Assembly: GCF_001039355.2 (NCBI RefSeq)
Contig: NW_019775436.1
Coordinates: 751,180-815,179 of the forward strand
Direction of reading: 5' to 3'
DNA length: 64,000 bases
Origin: Lingula anatina
Lineage: Eukaryota > Brachiopoda > Lingulata > Lingulida > Lingulidae
Shown here: piece by piece, positions 61,259 through 64,000 of the stretch
How the letters are laid out: each line of letters begins with the position of its first letter
How positions within the stretch are numbered: the first letter of the stretch is position 1
The notes under the pieces: model-generated
What the model was told of the DNA's origin: nothing
Seen by the model: the letters and a program-made list of their open reading frames with translations, nothing else
Database searches by the model: none
Made by a program: the position numbers and the translations under genes

Positions 61259-61644
61259 GTGACATTCTTTCATGTGATAAGGTCTGTCATTGATAGGGAT
61301 GGTCTGGTGGCAGAGTACCCCATGTTCAAGCAACTTGTGCATGTTCATAGGCATATGAATTTAGCAAGTTTTTCTAAGCATGTGTTAACAGATGACTACA
61401 AAGATTTGTATCCATTCTTTTGCAAGTTGAGTATTATTGCACTGGTTATCCCAATTGGTAGTGTGCCTTGTGAAAGGGGATTTAGTTGTATGAACAGAAT
61501 CCACACAAAATCGAGGAGTAGATTAAAAGTCCAGAGCATGTGGAGAGGTTAATGTTACTTTCCATAGAGGGGCCAAAACTTGAAGAGTTTAATTTTGGTG
61601 CTGCCCTTGCAAAATTTAAAACTGTCAAAAACAGAAGGAAGTAA
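61259..61644 (+). pseudogene. hAT-type transposase C-terminal relic
   Basis: The frame reads ...LVIPIGSVPCERGFSCMNRI, then HTKSRSRLK, the core of the hAT dimerisation domain (hATC) found at the C terminus of hAT transposases and domesticated relatives. It breaks at about 61,535. A +1 frame continues with EHVERLMLLSIEGPKLEEF and ends RRK-TAA at 61642-61644, the usual distal part. Only about the last 125 residues remain, with no BED finger or catalytic part seen upstream, so it is a fragment. Confidence 0.8.
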
Positions 61645-62190
61645 AAAAATAAAAGTGATAATAAATGACACTTATTACTTATGTTGTTTTTATTGCTTCT
61701 AAAATTTATTTCAATGTTATTTCAAAATTATAAATTCTTGACCCCTAAATTTTGAAAATGACCCCCATTGTGGGGGTCAAAATGACCTTTAGGAGCAAAA
61801 TCTGGTGGAAAACTTGGTTCTGGTATGTGAAAGTGATATGGGAAACCCAATCCCTTCATCATTCATTCGCTGAACGGTTCAACTTCACTTAGGTCAGTGT
61901 AAGTAGTTGTAAAGGAGAAAGTGAGCCTACTGTACATTGTAGCAGCAAAAACCCATTTCCCAACTACCACGGCCAATAGGAGCCTACGCATGCGTCCCTT
62001 TACATGCAAAAACGACATGCAACGTGTCTGTTTTGTATGTTATTAAGCCCTATAGCAGCAAGATTGACAAGGCCCATGCCCAATTTGTCTTTTACTACAG
62101 AGCTTTGAGCCCCAAAATTGACATGGATGTGTCTGTTTCGCCACTTACTGAACTCCAAATTGACACGACCCATGTCACTTTCATCCTTTA

Positions 62191-62402
62191 GACCCCATTC
62201 CCAGAGATTAGATCGATCAAACTAGATCGACATAACTCCCTTGGGGGATCACGCTAAATAGCTGTCAGCCGAGCAGGCACGAAAGTTAATAACCCTTTCA
62301 AGTTGTAGTAGGCGGGACGGACATTTAAGCCAGATTATCTGACAGTAATCTAGTGAGACCCCCACAGGGATAGATTGATCTAAAATCTATGGGAATGCAC
62401 CC
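62191..62402. mobile_element. Family 2 MITE
   Basis: A 212-bp copy between TTA at 62188-62190 and 62403-62405, inside the 1.5-kb foldback. Confidence 0.8.
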
Positions 62403-62781
62403 TTACTGTGGATTTTCGAGCTTCAAATGACCACGTATGTTATAAAAGGCAATCTTGCATTTATGGCAGCCAGCAAGTTACTAAATAAGCATGGCTATGT
62501 CAATTTCGTGTTTTATAACATGCACAGTATAAGACAAATGCAGCATGGATATGGTCAGTACGCATCTATGGGTCTTAGTGAATGACAAACAAGACATGAC
62601 CATGTGAATTTAGAGTCTTATAACATAGCCATTTGAAGCTCAAAAATCCACAGTTACCTAAGAGACGAACGCGACATGAGTCTTGTCAATCTTGCATCTA
62701 TGGACACGGAGTTTAGTAAGTGGCAAAACAGACACAGCCATGTCATTTTTGGGTCTGTAAAAGAACACGGCATAGACCTTT

Positions 62782-63300
62782 ACCCCATTCACACTACGCT
62801 CAGTTATCCAGATAAGTTGTGAATTAGGTCACAATTCGAATAAATGCAGTAGTGAACGCAAGAGGATTTCTGTAATGCGAATTTTCAAAATCCTGCAAAC
62901 GAGGTGGATTTCTATGCGCGATTCAAATAACTTACCGGAATAGACACCTGTACAGATCTTACTGTGCATGTGTGCAGATAAGTGCAAGTATCTTTGAACG
63001 CTTGTTTATTACTTAAGCGATTGCACCAAACATATTTGGAGGACACCACTCACTGCAACATGAGGAAACATAAACTTATTTTGCCATCTTATACTTCTCA
63101 AGAATGCTGGAATGTCTTTTGAGTTTTTTGGTATTTTAAGATTTCTTATGCGGCGCATGCGCGAGTGTTCAAAACAGGAAATTTTCAACATGTGATTCAG
63201 TTTCACTTAGCGTGTGTGAATGCAATACTGATTCGAATTCCTCACGAAAAATTCGAATTATAGAAATGCGCATTTTTGCAACTGTAGTGTGAATGGGGTT
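62782..63300. mobile_element. MITE with ccccattcacactac ends
   Basis: accccattcacactacg and tgtagtgtgaatgggg are inverted ends. Inner arms include ttcgaattcctcacgaaaaa and its partner near 62,835. It is inserted in the 1.5-kb foldback. Confidence 0.65.
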
Positions 63301-63529
63301 CTTGTCAATTCCGCTGCTATATGGCTTAATTATAATTAATTATTAACATACAAATAGACATGATGCATGTTGTTTTCGCATGTGAAAGGGCATCTTAAAG
63401 ACGCACGATTGGGCTCCTATGGGCCATGGTAGTAAACAATTCTTCCATGGTGATAGTGTTTGAAGGATATTTTTGTGTGTATTAAATACTTTCTTTGCTC
63501 CCCTAGTGCACTAATATGAGACTTAAATG

Positions 63530-63925
63530 TTTATCATTGTATTTATATGAATCTTCAGGCCAAATGTCCCAAGAATATTCCTAAATGATATGAAGACTAT
63601 TGCAAAAAGTCTAAAGAAGATGCAGATATTAGTAGGAATAAATTTTCCTGCAAAATTATAATTGAAGACAAGAGTGAAAAAAGATCCCCGGTACAGCACA
63701 CCAAAGAGACACAGAACTGAGGGTGACCCAATTTCAAGTAGCACACTAGACTCATCAACTTCTCCATATAAATTTCAGTCACCCCAGAAATCCCCAATTG
63801 AATCTACTGCCTTTGCTGTTACAGATAAATGCATATCTTTAGTTGGGAGGAAAAACATTAGCAGAAACCTAAATCAAATTTATATTGAAATTCAAGAGGA
63901 CAATGAGGAAGCGCATTATAAATGA
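63530..63925 (+). other. Possible decayed coding segment, family unknown
   Basis: One frame gives KCPKNIPK, a stop, then YEDYCKKSKEDADISRNKFS; a second gives RVKKDPRYSTPKRHRTEGDP and runs to a TGA at 63923-63925. The composition looks protein-like, but frame shifts and stops suggest a relic, perhaps of a transposon gene. Not recognised. Confidence 0.25.
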
Positions 63926-64000
63926 CACCCCAGAGTAGGAAAGAAATGGGGGGGGGGGGGGGGGGGGGCATGATACACAATCAACCATTCGGGTTAAATG

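Larger units (their letters stand above)
61961..63436. mobile_element. 1.5-kb foldback element hosting two MITEs
   Basis: The left end (caactaccacggccaatagg, then agcctacgcatgcgtccctt) pairs with the right end (ggctcctatgggccatggta). Further inner arms pair: 62,070-62,185 with 62,665-62,775, and 62,403-62,440 with 62,615-62,656. Two other elements (62191-62402 and 62782-63300) are inserted. No coding capacity. Confidence 0.7.

Noticed and set aside
1-64000. CRISPR arrays, rRNA and tRNA genes, operons
   Set aside because: The window is animal nuclear DNA; the spaced repeats seen are minisatellites or inverted elements, and I could not fold any credible tRNA.

Overview
This is nuclear DNA of an AT-rich invertebrate animal, probably marine (lophotrochozoan or invertebrate deuterostome; I cannot place it further). 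The evidence is spliced genes with GT-AG introns, animal-only domain combinations (TNF-receptor repeats plus death domain, vWA plus C-type lectin, an NCAM-type membrane tail) and a very high load of short inverted-repeat transposons. I assembled the exons by hand from splice sites. Three gene models are supported because all intron phases match and the summed coding lengths divide by three.

Layout. (1) 1-5,560: last exon of a GPCR (copy A), with a 2.3-kb block in its intron carrying a broken THAP domain, and a 3' flank. (2) 7,415-32,367, minus strand: a five-exon gene for a secreted vWA + C-type lectin protein of 356 residues. Its second intron, about 20.5 kb, splits the vWA domain and holds, on the opposite strand, a tandem array of two-exon rhodopsin-like GPCR genes (B, C, D, E). 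The order is B-C-(single N)-D-E with B nearly identical to D and C similar to E, which is what two unmerged haplotypes joined end to end would look like. (3) 37,360-42,065, minus: an eight-coding-exon, 401-residue TNF-receptor-like protein with a death domain. A likely 5' non-coding exon and promoter sit at about 46.8-47.0 kb with a TATA box, a consensus kappa-B site and a five-unit heat-shock element. (4) 51,784-55,894, minus: the last four exons of an NCAM/fasciclin-II-like adhesion protein. (5) 56-64 kb: mostly mobile DNA, including a 51-bp minisatellite, a minus-strand non-LTR retrotransposon relic, a hAT transposase relic, and nested foldback elements.

Mobile elements. Several families of short inverted-repeat elements are flanked by TTA or TAA, the target duplication typical of PIF/Harbinger transposons. 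One family has nine copies between 27 and 63 kb, one nested inside another. A relic element in a TNFR intron contains an exact 80-bp inverted copy of the same gene's transmembrane exon, beginning one base before that exon's splice boundary.

How the genes relate: lectin/vWA, TNFR, adhesion molecule and clustered receptor genes suit recognition or immune-type functions, but no pathway linking them is shown by the sequence. Identity percentages and phylogeny could not be computed.
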